38,989 nt of DNA from IDS-8 sp035304285 (GTDB lineage: Bacteria > Pseudomonadota > Gammaproteobacteria > Steroidobacterales > Woeseiaceae), in the NCBI GenBank assembly GCA_035304285.1, contig DATGQI010000177.1, positions 1 through 38,989 on the forward strand, given 5' to 3'. Shown here piece by piece: positions 15,142 through 23,621 of this stretch. How positions within the stretch are numbered: the first letter of the stretch is position 1; each line of letters opens with the position of its first letter. Position numbers and translations under genes: made by a program. The notes beneath the pieces were generated by a model, which saw only the letters and a list, made by a program, of their open reading frames with translations, was not told the DNA's origin and ran no database searches.

Positions 15142-15834
15142 CTAACCGACCATGTAGTCCAGCATCGGGTAACGGCCGCTTCTCGCGAGAACGGCCTGCC
15201 GCTCGAAATCCGCAGCCCCGTCATGGCTATGAGGACGCTCGGTGTTCATGCGCTGGCGCAGACGCTCCGCCTGCTGGCGCGCAAGTGTCATGAGATGCAT
15301 CGTAGCCTCGGCACAGGCCCGGTCTTCCGAACCGACTACGTAACAGTAGAGGTCAAAATAACGAGCATACGCAGCTTCGTATTCTTCGAGCAGCTTCTTG
15401 CTCCTGGGGTCGCTCATGACGTCAATCAGGTGATCGGTCGAGACGCGGCTCGACACCGCCAGCATGTACTGGCGATGCTCAGCCAGCACCGCATCCTGGA
15501 ACTCGCGAGGACCATAAAAGACCTGGAACAGCCGCTCACGATCCTTGCCGCGAAGCTGGTGTTCCCGGATGTGATCGAACAACGCCCGACGGTGCACGAG
15601 CCGCACCTCGAGGTCTCTCAGCGCGATGACCTGCGGAACTCTGCCGTTTTGCTCGGCAACCGGACGCACCAGTTCCGCGTGGCGCGCTTCCCACAGTCCA
15701 TGGGTTTTCGTGTCGCTGATTATTTGCTTCGCAATCCTTGCGTCAGTTCCCGAATCTTGTTGCGCCGCCGCGTGCAGCGCCTGTTCGGACTCGTCCATGA
15801 GGGTTTTGTGCCGGCGCGACAAATATCGCAGCAT
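15142..15834 (-). CDS. Uncharacterised soluble protein, 230 residues
   Basis: I do not recognise this protein. It is rich in charged residues and predicted helix, with no signal peptide or membrane segment. The middle (about 100-185) has a regular amphipathic pattern (RLFQVFYGPREFQDAVLAEH, KKLLEEYEAAYARYFDLYCY) and the last 30 residues look disordered before the ending MLDYMVG. The ATG at 15834 has a good AGAAGG site six bases upstream. The opposing 214-codon frame (15223-15867, +) is its shadow: it has no such site and a Leu/Arg-rich composition. The gene stops 22 bases before the nusA-operon promoter and is divergent from the acyl-CoA synthetase gene. It has no visible partner. Confidence 0.7.
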   Translation of the reverse strand: MLRYLSRRHKTLMDESEQALHAAAQQDSGTDARIAKQIISDTKTHGLWEARHAELVRPVAEQNGRVPQVIALRDLEVRLVHRRALFDHIREHQLRGKDRERLFQVFYGPREFQDAVLAEHRQYMLAVSSRVSTDHLIDVMSDPRSKKLLEEYEAAYARYFDLYCYVVGSEDRACAEATMHLMTLARQQAERLRQRMNTERPHSHDGAADFERQAVLARSGRYPMLDYMVG

Positions 15835-16271
15835 CTTTACCTTCTCATGTTTCTCGCGATCGGATGATCGCTCTTGGTTATGACATAAGGTACTGCGAAT
15901 GCGGCTTTTTCTTCAAATGAAGTTTCTGAAACACTTGGCGCGAACGCAGCCGTCGCGGGACGTTCTTTCTGCGCAACAGGAGCAGCGGTAGGTATCGGTT
16001 AACTTATTCTTGTGCAGTTATCGCCGCTTACTTCCGCTTTCGAGAAAGCACGTTAACCGCCGAAAAAAAAGCCTTGCCTGAAGCTCGATTGCGGGACCGG
16101 ACAGCTCCCTGCCCGTTCCTTCGTTCCTTTTGCGCAAGTTTTCGGCGATGACATGCGGCTGCTGTTCCCCCAAGTCAGCAGCAGTAGACGATCTCGTGTT
16201 ACATAATCGTCTGCCGCACGCTCAACCGTTTATTATAAATTGACTGAGTTCTCGCCCGCCGGAGACTTTTC
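15835..16271. promoter_or_regulatory. Divergent intergenic region with inverted repeats
   Basis: This 437-base region serves the unknown gene on the left and the acyl-CoA synthetase gene on the right. It holds an 8-bp inverted repeat CGGTTAAC (15996-16003) / GTTAACCG (16052-16059). A perfect hairpin GCTTTC-GA-GAAAGC (16036-16049) lies inside it. Nearer the right gene is AGACGAT (16186-16192) / ATCGTCT (16206-16212), overlapping AT-rich -10-like sequence. TATTATAAA at 16231-16239 may be a -10 element. No gene is seen. Confidence 0.4.
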
Positions 16272-19004
16272 TTGTCGATCCGAAACCTCGATGCGTTGTT
16301 CGCACCTTCGTCCATTGCGCTCATCGGTGCGAGCAATCAGCCCGGCTCGGTCGGCTCCGTGTTGGCAAAGAACCTCTTTGAAGGCAGATTCAACGGACCG
16401 ATCCTGACGGTGAACCCCCGGGAACGGGCGATACGCTCCTCGCTCAACTACCGCTCTGTCAGCGATTTGCCGCTCGATCCCGACCTCGCGGTGATCAGTA
16501 CCCCACCTGCACCCGTGCCTGGCCTCATAGGCGAGCTCGCGGCCCGCGGCTGCCGCGCCGCCATTGTTATCACCGCCGGGTTCGGCGAGGGAGAACAGGC
16601 CGAGGGACAGGCCCTGATGCAGGAAATTCTCAACGCGGCAAGACCCACCCTGCTGCGTATCGTCGGGCCCAACTGTCTAGGCGTTATGGCGCCGCAGAAC
16701 GGTATCAATGCGAGCTTCGCCCACCTCGCTCCGACGCAGGGCGACATCGCTTTCGTCACACAGTCGGGTGCCGTGGCGACCTCCGTTCTCGACTGGGCAT
16801 CCTCCCGCGGCATCGGCTTCTCCAAGGTGGTTTCGCTGGGGTCAATGAGCGACGTCGACTTCGGCGACATGCTCGATTACCTGGCGCTCGACCCTTACAC
16901 GAGCTCGATTCTGCTCTATATAGAGGCCGTCACCCACGCCCGGAAATTCCTGACCGCGGCGCGAATGGCCGCCCGCACGAAGCCGGTATTCGTCGTCAAG
17001 GCCGGCCGCAGTGCCGCCGGCGCGCAGGCCGCGCTATCTCACACCGGCGCCCTGGCCGGCTCGGACGCAGTGTACGACGCGGCATTCCGGCGCGCCGGAA
17101 TGCTGCGCGTACGGACGCTGGACGAGCTGTTTCACGCCGTCGGGACACTCGCGACCGGTGTGCGGGTGAAAGGAGACAGGTTGGCGATCCTGACCAATGG
17201 CGGGGGCATCGGCGTACTGGCTGTCGATCACCTGGCGGACGAGAGGGGGGCGCTGGCCGAACTTTCCGAAAAGACCCTGTCGCGTCTCGATGCCTTGCTG
17301 CCGGGACCGTGGTCGCGCGGCAACCCCGTTGACATCCTGGGTGACGCGAAAGGTGACAGGTACGCCGGAGCACTCGAGGCCCTGCTGGCAGACCAGGGCG
17401 CCGACGCCATCCTGGTCATGAACTGCCCGGTGGCGGTCGCCGACAGCCTCGAAGCTGCCCACGCGGTGGTCGACACTGTCGGCTCGCGACAGCATGCGCC
17501 GGTACTCACATGCTGGCTTGGCGAAGGTACCGCCGCTGAAGCAAGGCGCCTGTTTGCGAGCCGCAGGATCCCTTCCTACGACACTCCTGAGCAGGCGGTC
17601 CAGGCGTTTCGCCACCTGGGGCGCTACCGGCGCAACCAGCAACTCCTGATGGAAACGCCTCCCGACGTGTCGGACCTGATATCCATCGACGGCACCAAGG
17701 CGAATGCCATCATAGACGAGGTGCTGGCTGACGATCGCACCGTGCTGACGGAGCCTGAAGCCACGGCGATCCTGGCTGCTTACGACATACCAACAGTGGC
17801 CTCCACGACTGCAAGCGACCCCGGTGATGCAGGCAGGGCAGCAAAGGAGCTGGGTTTCCCGGTGGTCCTGAAAATCCTGTCGCGCGACATCTCGCACAAG
17901 TCCGATGTCGGCGGCGTACGGCTGAACCTCACCTCCAGCGACGCCGTCGTGCAGGCAGCGGAAGAGATGCTCGCCTCCGTCAGGGACGCTGCAGCGGATG
18001 CACGGATAGACGGATTCAATGTGCAGCGCATGATCCGGCGTGGCGATGCGCACGAACTGATTGCCGGAGTCAGCGAAGACCAGGTTTTCGGGCCCGTAAT
18101 CCTGTTCGGCGAAGGCGGCACTGCCGTTGAAGTGATCGGTGACCGTTCCGTAGGCCTGCCACCCCTGAACCCGCTGCTCGCCAACGAAATGATCCGCGCC
18201 ACACGCATCTCACGCCTGCTGCAGGGATATCGTGGCCGCCCTGCTGCTGACCTCGAGGCGGTCAGCCTGACGCTGGTCAAGCTTTCACATCTCGTCACGA
18301 CACTTGGTCGAGTGGTGGAACTGGACATCAACCCGCTGTTGGCCGACCGATCCGGCGTCGTGGCGCTCGACGCCCGCATCGTCGTCCGGCCAGGCGGCCG
18401 TGAACAAACACCTCTCGCAATTCGGCCGTACCCGCAACAACTGGAACGGGAGATCGAAACGCGAAGCGGCCAGCGACTCACGTTGCGCCCCGTCAGACCG
18501 GAGGACGAAGCGGCAATGGTCGACATGCTGCGCCGCTCTTCGAAAGAGGACGTGCGCATGCGTTTCTTCGGCACTCTGAAGGACTTCGATCATCCCTTCG
18601 CCGCCCGGCTCACGCAGATCGACTACGACCGAGAAATGGCTTTCGTGGCCCTGAAGCCCGGTTCCTCCGAGGTGCTGGGTGCGGTGCGGCTGAGCGCGGA
18701 CCCGGACCGTGAAGACGCGGAATACGCAGTGATGGTGCGAAGCGACATGAAAGGCAGCGGCCTCGGTTATGCGCTGATGTCGGAGATACTCGATTACGCG
18801 CGCGCGACGGGAATTCGCCGTGTGTTCGGCGATGTGCTCAGGGACAACGACCGCATGCTGCGGATGGCGCGGGAGTTCGGCTTCGCAGTCAAACCCGCGG
18901 AGGCCGGATCGGACGCAGTGATCGTCGAGTTGCTTCTCGATAAACCGAAAGCGCGCGGCATCGCTTCCGCCTCCGATAGCCGACACGGGACATCCAATGA
19001 ATAG
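16272..19004 (+). CDS. Acyl-CoA synthetase (NDP-forming)-like / GNAT acetyltransferase fusion (Pat/YfiQ type)
   Basis: A 910-residue fusion with the layout of the protein acetyltransferase Pat (YfiQ/PatZ), which acetylates lysines of enzymes such as acetyl-CoA synthetase. In order: CoA-binding Rossmann domain (about 5-135, SSIALIGASNQPGSVG), two succinyl-CoA-ligase-like domains (about 150-460), an ATP-grasp domain (about 485-710), and a GNAT domain (about 735-895). The SHTGALAGSDAVYDA block contains H257. The ATP-grasp domain includes ELGFPVVLKILSRDISHKSD. The GNAT acetyl-CoA loop is MKGSGLG around G828. H257 lies where NDP-forming synthetases carry their phosphohistidine motif, so synthetase activity cannot be excluded. 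The start is TTG at 16272 with GGAGA seven bases before. It overlaps the next gene by eight bases. Confidence 0.88.
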   Translation: MSIRNLDALFAPSSIALIGASNQPGSVGSVLAKNLFEGRFNGPILTVNPRERAIRSSLNYRSVSDLPLDPDLAVISTPPAPVPGLIGELAARGCRAAIVITAGFGEGEQAEGQALMQEILNAARPTLLRIVGPNCLGVMAPQNGINASFAHLAPTQGDIAFVTQSGAVATSVLDWASSRGIGFSKVVSLGSMSDVDFGDMLDYLALDPYTSSILLYIEAVTHARKFLTAARMAARTKPVFVVKAGRSAAGAQAALSHTGALAGSDAVYDAAFRRAGMLRVRTLDELFHAVGTLATGVRVKGDRLAILTNGGGIGVLAVDHLADERGALAELSEKTLSRLDALLPGPWSRGNPVDILGDAKGDRYAGALEALLADQGADAILVMNCPVAVADSLEAAHAVVDTVGSRQHAPVLTCWLGEGTAAEARRLFASRRIPSYDTPEQAVQAFRHLGRYRRNQQLLMETPPDVSDLISIDGTKANAIIDEVLADDRTVLTEPEATAILAAYDIPTVASTTASDPGDAGRAAKELGFPVVLKILSRDISHKSDVGGVRLNLTSSDAVVQAAEEMLASVRDAAADARIDGFNVQRMIRRGDAHELIAGVSEDQVFGPVILFGEGGTAVEVIGDRSVGLPPLNPLLANEMIRATRISRLLQGYRGRPAADLEAVSLTLVKLSHLVTTLGRVVELDINPLLADRSGVVALDARIVVRPGGREQTPLAIRPYPQQLEREIETRSGQRLTLRPVRPEDEAAMVDMLRRSSKEDVRMRFFGTLKDFDHPFAARLTQIDYDREMAFVALKPGSSEVLGAVRLSADPDREDAEYAVMVRSDMKGSGLGYALMSEILDYARATGIRRVFGDVLRDNDRMLRMAREFGFAVKPAEAGSDAVIVELLLDKPKARGIASASDSRHGTSNE

Positions 19005-21735
19005 TGTTGCGGACAGCGGGTACCCATCCGGTGAAGATGGCGCGGAGCTGCCCTGGCACGCCCGGAAGATCGACGAGGTGCTCAATGCCTTCCGAAGTAC
19101 TCGCGGCGGACTGTCGGAAGAGGAAGCTGCGCGCCGCCTTAAGGATCATGGGCCAAACGAATTGCCCGAGAGTTCGGGACCTCACCCGCTCATCCGCTTT
19201 CTCTCGCAGTTCCACAACGCGCTGATCTACTTCCTGCTTGCAGCGGTGGTCGCGACGCTGCTCCTTCGTCACTACGTCGATGCCGCTGTGATCCTGGCGG
19301 CTGTGCTCGCGAATGCCATCGTCGGCTATGTGCAGGAAGGGAAAGCCGAAAAAGCGCTCAACGCCATCCGGAACTTGATAGCCCCGCGCGCGCGCCTCGT
19401 CCGAGACGGGCGGCGCGAGGTATTGCCCGTGAGGAACATCGTGCCGGGCGATGTCGTGCTGCTGGAGGCCGGAGACCGCGTGCCGGCGGACCTGCGGCTG
19501 ATAAAGGCGCGGTCGCTGCTAATCGAGGAAGCAATCCTGACCGGCGAATCCGTCGCGGCTGAAAAGCACGCGGCACCCGCTCCCGCGGCCGCTTCCCTGG
19601 GTGATCGCCATTCAATGGCCTACTCCGGTACCTTCGTCGCCGCAGGACAGGCGGCCGGGGTGGCGGTTGGAACGGGCACGAATACAGAGATCGGCCGCAT
19701 CAGCACCCTGCTCGGAAGCGTAGAGACGCTGACCACCCCGCTGCTGGGGCAGATCAACCGCTTCGGTACGCGCTTCACGTGGATAGCGCTCGGGATCGCG
19801 GCTGCGCTGTTCGTAGTCGCAGTCCTCTTGCGCGGATATCCATGGCAGGAAGCGCTGGTTGTGGTGGTTGCGCTGGCGGTCGGTGCTGTCCCGGAAGGCC
19901 TGCCCGCGGTGATCACGATCACGCTTGCCATCGGTGTTCAACGGATGGCGCAGCGGAGTGCGGCAATCCGGCGACTGCCCGCGGTGGAGACGTTAGGCGC
20001 AATCACCGTGATCTGTTCCGACAAGACCGGAACCCTGACGCGCAACGAGATGATGGCGCGGCGCGTGGAAGTAGCTGCGGGTCGAATCTTCGTCACCGGA
20101 TCCGGCTATTCTCCGGAAGGAACGCTGGAACCTGCACCACCATCGGAAGCCCGTGAGTTACTGGCAGCCGCGAGTCCACTCCTCCGCGCCGCCGTACTCT
20201 GCAACAACGCCGAACTTCGGGAGGCGGAAGGACAGTGGAAGGTATCAGGGGACCCCATGGAAGGCGCCCTTCTTGCGCTTGCGATGAAAGCAGGAATGGA
20301 GCCCGGTTCGCTGAGAGAGGAATGGTCGCGGATCGATGCTATTCCCTTCGACGCACGCCACCGCTTCATGGCGACACTGAACCGCTCGGGTGACGGTGAC
20401 GCTCAGATATTCGTCAAAGGCGCGCCCGAGCGAGTCCTTCGCATGTGCCGGACGCAGGCTCGCAACGGAAGCCAGGAGCCGATCGACCCAGAATACTGGA
20501 CCGGCCGCATCGCAGAAGCCGCTGCGGAAGGAGAACGTTTACTTGCGTTCGCCATGGAGCCCGAACCGACCTCCGTAGACGACATCGGCTTCCACGATGT
20601 CGAGGAAGGCCTGGTGTTTCTCGGCCTGGCAGGTTTCATCGACCCACCGCGCGCAGAAGCGATCGCCGCAATCGGAGAATGCCATTCGGCAGGGATTGCG
20701 GTGAAGATGATAACCGGCGATCACGGGACCACCGCTGCAGCGATCGCCCGTCAGCTGGGCCTGGATGAAAGCCCCGTAGTGATGACCGGCGCCGACCTCG
20801 ACCGGATCGACGATGACCAGCTGCCGGACCTCGTTGGACGCACGAGCGTTTTCGCGAGAACGAGCCCCGAACACAAACTGCGCATCGTGCGAGCGTTGCA
20901 GTCACGGAACGAAATCGTCGCAATGACGGGAGACGGCGTGAATGATGCGCCATCCCTGAAACAGGCGGACGTGGGTATCGCCATGGGCGTCAAAGGCACG
21001 GATGCAGCCAAGGAAGCGGCGCAGATGGTCCTGCTGGATGACAACTTCGCTTCTATAGTTGCGGCCGTGCACGAAGGGCGCGTGGTCTACGACAACATCC
21101 GCAAGGTCGTGGCATGGACCTTGCCGACGAACGGCGGCGAGGCGCTCATCGTCATCAGCGCTATCGCGTTCGGCTTCACGCTTCCGATATCTGCCGTGCA
21201 GATTCTATGGATCAACCTCCTCGCGGAGGTAACGCTCGGGCTGGTGCTGGCGTTCGAGCCGGCCGAGCCGGGCGTCATGCGCCGCCGTCCGAGGACGCCT
21301 GGCGCAGGGCTGCTGACGCCGTTCCTGGTGTGGCGCGTGGTGCTGGTATCGTTTCTTTTCCTCGGCGTCGCTCTCGCGTTTTATTTCCATGCGCTCGGAC
21401 GAGGCCTCGACCTCGCCACCGCGCGAACCCTGGTAGTCAACGTCATCGTTGTGCTGGAGATCTTCTATCTGTTCAACGTCCGTTATCTCCACATGACGTC
21501 GCTCAGCTGGCGGGGAGTACTGGGAACACCGGCGGTGCTCATCGCCATAGCCGTGGTCGTTGTCGCACAACTTGCATTCACTTACCTGCCTGTCATGCAG
21601 CAACTGTTCGACACTCGCGCGGTGAGCCTCGTGGACGGGCTGCTCGTTGTCGCCGCCGGCGCGGCCGTGATGGTTTTACTGGAGATCGAGAAGGTTATTC
21701 TGCAACGGTCGGGGCGTCTGACAGTCGAGGGCTAA
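18997..21735 (+). CDS. P-type (IC/P2-like) cation-transporting ATPase
   Basis: A 912-residue P-type ATPase with the calcium/sodium-pump layout. It has an N-terminal cation-ATPase domain (about 22-95), the actuator motif TGES (E184), and the M4 motif PEGLPAVI. The phosphorylation site is DKTGTLT (D342), the nucleotide-binding stretch is FVKGAPERVL, and the hinge is MTGDGVNDAPSLKQADVGIAMG. A C-terminal membrane domain follows. There is no N-terminal metal-binding CXXC, so it is not a heavy-metal P1B pump. M6 reads ILWINLLAEVTLGLVLAFEP, unlike the calcium-pump NxxTDGxP pattern, so the ion cannot be assigned. The ATG at 18997 overlaps the upstream stop codon, linking it to the acyl-CoA synthetase/GNAT gene. 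Confidence 0.93.
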   Translation: MNSVADSGYPSGEDGAELPWHARKIDEVLNAFRSTRGGLSEEEAARRLKDHGPNELPESSGPHPLIRFLSQFHNALIYFLLAAVVATLLLRHYVDAAVILAAVLANAIVGYVQEGKAEKALNAIRNLIAPRARLVRDGRREVLPVRNIVPGDVVLLEAGDRVPADLRLIKARSLLIEEAILTGESVAAEKHAAPAPAAASLGDRHSMAYSGTFVAAGQAAGVAVGTGTNTEIGRISTLLGSVETLTTPLLGQINRFGTRFTWIALGIAAALFVVAVLLRGYPWQEALVVVVALAVGAVPEGLPAVITITLAIGVQRMAQRSAAIRRLPAVETLGAITVICSDKTGTLTRNEMMARRVEVAAGRIFVTGSGYSPEGTLEPAPPSEARELLAAASPLLRAAVLCNNAELREAEGQWKVSGDPMEGALLALAMKAGMEPGSLREEWSRIDAIPFDARHRFMATLNRSGDGDAQIFVKGAPERVLRMCRTQARNGSQEPIDPEYWTGRIAEAAAEGERLLAFAMEPEPTSVDDIGFHDVEEGLVFLGLAGFIDPPRAEAIAAIGECHSAGIAVKMITGDHGTTAAAIARQLGLDESPVVMTGADLDRIDDDQLPDLVGRTSVFARTSPEHKLRIVRALQSRNEIVAMTGDGVNDAPSLKQADVGIAMGVKGTDAAKEAAQMVLLDDNFASIVAAVHEGRVVYDNIRKVVAWTLPTNGGEALIVISAIAFGFTLPISAVQILWINLLAEVTLGLVLAFEPAEPGVMRRRPRTPGAGLLTPFLVWRVVLVSFLFLGVALAFYFHALGRGLDLATARTLVVNVIVVLEIFYLFNVRYLHMTSLSWRGVLGTPAVLIAIAVVVVAQLAFTYLPVMQQLFDTRAVSLVDGLLVVAAGAAVMVLLEIEKVILQRSGRLTVEG

Positions 21736-21752
21736 AATAACTCACTGAGTAC

Positions 21753-21780
21753 GAACTAAAGCTGCTTCTGGGGGCGTATA
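21753..21780 (+). promoter_or_regulatory. Candidate ECF-type promoter of the sigma/anti-sigma pair
   Basis: GAACTA at 21753-21758 and CGTATA at 21775-21780 are separated by 16 bases. This is the usual plan of promoters read by ECF sigma factors (GAAC -35 and CGT -10). It lies 24 bases before the sigma gene, which suggests autoregulation. Confidence 0.5.
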
Positions 21781-21804
21781 CATCTGTGTTAACCGGGAGA
21801 ATCG

Positions 21805-22308
21805 ATGATCGACGACCTGCACGCCCACATTTCGAGCTTACGCAGGTACGCGTTCGTACTATGCCGAAACCCCGCAGATGCAGATGACCTTGTGCAGGAA
21901 TCGCTGGTGAAAGCCATAGCTGCTGCAGATACCTACCAGGCCGGGAAAGACTTGCGCGCCTGGCTCTTCAGCATCCTCCACAATACTTTTGTCTCGCACA
22001 AGCGGCAGTTTGCGCGGCGTGCGCGGGCGGCCAGGTTTCTGGATGCGACGCTGCAAGAGGCAGGAGTGCCGCCCGTACAGGAGAAACACGTGGAGGCGCA
22101 GCACACGCTGAACATGCTGAGCCGGCTCACTCCGGAGCAGCAGTCGGTCCTGGTTTTGATAGCAGTTGAAGGCCTATCCTATGCAGAGGCAGCAGAAGCG
22201 CTCGATGTCCCGATTGGAACCCTGATGTCGCGCCTGGCGCGAGGTCGCGAAGAACTTCGCCGGTTAATCTCTGGCAGCAAGAGCAGGCAATTGAAAGCGG
22301 TGAGATAG
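21805..22308 (+). CDS. ECF-family RNA polymerase sigma factor
   Basis: A 167-residue sigma-70 family factor with only regions 2 and 4, as in ECF sigma factors. Region 2 (about 8-75) includes NPADADDLVQESLVKA and DLRAWLFSILHNTFVSHKR. Region 4 (about 108-158) has LTPEQQSVLVLIAVEGLSY and the helix-turn-helix EAAEALDVPIGTLMSRLARGREEL. The ATG at 21805 has GGGAGA upstream. The next gene, one base after the stop, is a membrane anti-sigma factor, so the sigma factor is probably held at the membrane until a signal frees it. The signal is unknown. Confidence 0.95.
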   Translation: MIDDLHAHISSLRRYAFVLCRNPADADDLVQESLVKAIAAADTYQAGKDLRAWLFSILHNTFVSHKRQFARRARAARFLDATLQEAGVPPVQEKHVEAQHTLNMLSRLTPEQQSVLVLIAVEGLSYAEAAEALDVPIGTLMSRLARGREELRRLISGSKSRQLKAVR

Positions 22309-22309
22309 A

Positions 22310-23062
22310 ATGCACAAGGAAATCGATCTGGAATTCGAGTTGCACGCTTATGTTGATGGCGACCTCGATGACGAAGCGATGACGCGTGTCGAGGAGTACC
22401 TGGCCGACAATCCGGACACGGCGGCTAAAGTCCGCGCCTACCTGCAGCAGAAGGACGATCTTCGTCGCTATGCCCGCGTGCAGGTTGCAACGGACGAGCC
22501 CCCGGCCTTGCGCGATCTCGGGAAGAAACTGGCTCGACGCCTGAAGCCAGGACATTTCTTTCCCTGGCGCCTTGCAGTGGTCATGCCGCTGGTATTCGCA
22601 GCCGGATGGCTGGGCCATATATTCTATGTTCCGCTCGCGCAGGGACCGGGCTACGCCAACGAGGTGTTCCAGGCGCATCTGCTGACTTCCTCGGATCCGA
22701 GCGAGATCTTGCCGCTTTCGCCCGAGCGCATGCACAAGTTGTTTGCACGCATTGACGAAATCGAGCGGCTGCCCGACCTGCATCAGTTCGGGTTCGAGCC
22801 TATCGGTGCTCAACTGCTGCCAACAGACGACGGAGTGGTGCTTCACATACCGTACAGGAATGCTTCAGGTGCCGTGGTTTCGTGGTTCCTGTCGCACGAC
22901 ATGGAAGCGGCGGAAAAAGCCCCGCGCCTGCTGCACAGGCAGGATGTTTCGGTTGTCACGTGGCAGCATGCTCAATCCCGTTACGCACTTGCAGCCTCAC
23001 TTGACGATGCCGAACTGACACACCTCGCGGAATACGTCGATTCCCACTGGGACGCCTATTGA
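22310..23062 (+). CDS. Membrane-anchored anti-sigma factor
   Basis: A 250-residue protein with a short cytoplasmic part, one membrane helix (about 86-107, FPWRLAVVMPLVFAAGWLGH) and a periplasmic domain (about 108-250). The N-terminal segment (ELHAYVDGDLDDEAMTRVEEYLADNP) resembles the anti-sigma fold of RsiW/ChrR-type proteins, but the zinc ligands HxxxCxxC are missing. The start codon lies one base after the sigma gene stop, so the two are translationally coupled. The periplasmic part has no family that I recognise. The assignment rests on topology, the N-terminal motif and the pairing. Confidence 0.85.
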   Translation: MHKEIDLEFELHAYVDGDLDDEAMTRVEEYLADNPDTAAKVRAYLQQKDDLRRYARVQVATDEPPALRDLGKKLARRLKPGHFFPWRLAVVMPLVFAAGWLGHIFYVPLAQGPGYANEVFQAHLLTSSDPSEILPLSPERMHKLFARIDEIERLPDLHQFGFEPIGAQLLPTDDGVVLHIPYRNASGAVVSWFLSHDMEAAEKAPRLLHRQDVSVVTWQHAQSRYALAASLDDAELTHLAEYVDSHWDAY

Positions 23063-23075
23063 TAATTCGATGGGA

Positions 23076-23103
23076 TTAAGAACCTCCTTAGCGCGTATAT
23101 AAT
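23076..23103 (+). promoter_or_regulatory. Sigma-70 promoter of the antiporter operon
   Basis: TTAAGA (23076-23081) and a perfect TATAAT (23098-23103) are separated by 16 bases. The untranslated leader that follows (23108-23139) can fold with GGAGC/GCTCC and CCGCC/GGCGG arms ahead of an AGGAGG binding site for the gene at 23157. Confidence 0.6.
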
Positions 23104-23156
23104 GCATAGGAGCGCCCGCCCTCCCGGCGGCAGGCTCCCTTTGTCAGGAGGGACGC

Positions 23157-23618
23157 ATGATTCAGCGTGGACCGGCGGTTTTCTTATTGCTGTGGATTTG
23201 CCTCGCTCCCGCACCGGCGTCCTCCGAGGAGTGGCTGAGCGGAGGCGACCTGGAACATTCCTGCGACGTGCTTCTCGGCGATGCCGCGAGTGCTGAGGGC
23301 CTGCTATGCCTGGCATTCGTCCAGGGTTTCATAGCTGGTGCCGATACTTCTGTCAGCGCCGCTGGTCCCCGAGGTGCCGTCTCCTCTTCTGGAAAAGAAA
23401 CCTACGCAGGTCGCGCTGCGCGCACGCGACTCGGTACCCTCCGACTTCAGCAAATTCAGTCAACGTATGGGCGTTATTGCATCGGCAACCAGGTCACCGC
23501 CGTCGAGGTTGTCGAACAGGTTACGGATTACCTCGAGAGCCACCCCGAAGCGTCCAACGTAACCGCACACGATGCCGTCAGGGAAGCGCTGGTCTACAGC
23601 TTTCCCTGCGAAACTTAA
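23157..23618 (+). CDS. Secreted Rap1a/Tai-like protein, first gene of the antiporter operon
   Basis: A 153-residue protein with a signal peptide (about 1-22, hydrophobic core VFLLLWICLA). The mature part has the pattern of the Rap1a/Tai family: CLAFVQGFIAGAD (C51), YCIGNQVTAVEVVEQVTDYL (C108), the SHPE turn, and a closing ALVYSFPC (C151); C36 would complete two pairs. Characterised members are periplasmic immunity proteins against type VI amidase effectors, but many homologues sit alone and have no known role. No effector gene is near. The ATG has AGGAGG upstream. The stop is three bases before the first antiporter subunit, so the two are almost certainly co-transcribed. Confidence 0.7.
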   Translation: MIQRGPAVFLLLWICLAPAPASSEEWLSGGDLEHSCDVLLGDAASAEGLLCLAFVQGFIAGADTSVSAAGPRGAVSSSGKETYAGRAARTRLGTLRLQQIQSTYGRYCIGNQVTAVEVVEQVTDYLESHPEASNVTAHDAVREALVYSFPCET

Positions 23619-23621
23619 GTA

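Noticed and set aside
15223..15867. A 214-codon plus-strand frame opposite the unknown 230-residue protein
   Set aside because: It has a poor start context, no ribosome binding site and an uneven composition. The minus-strand frame has a good site and a balanced sequence.
23157..23618. A type VI secretion effector/immunity pair
   Set aside because: No amidase, Hcp, VgrG or other type VI gene is near. The neighbours are antiporter genes and an ECF system.
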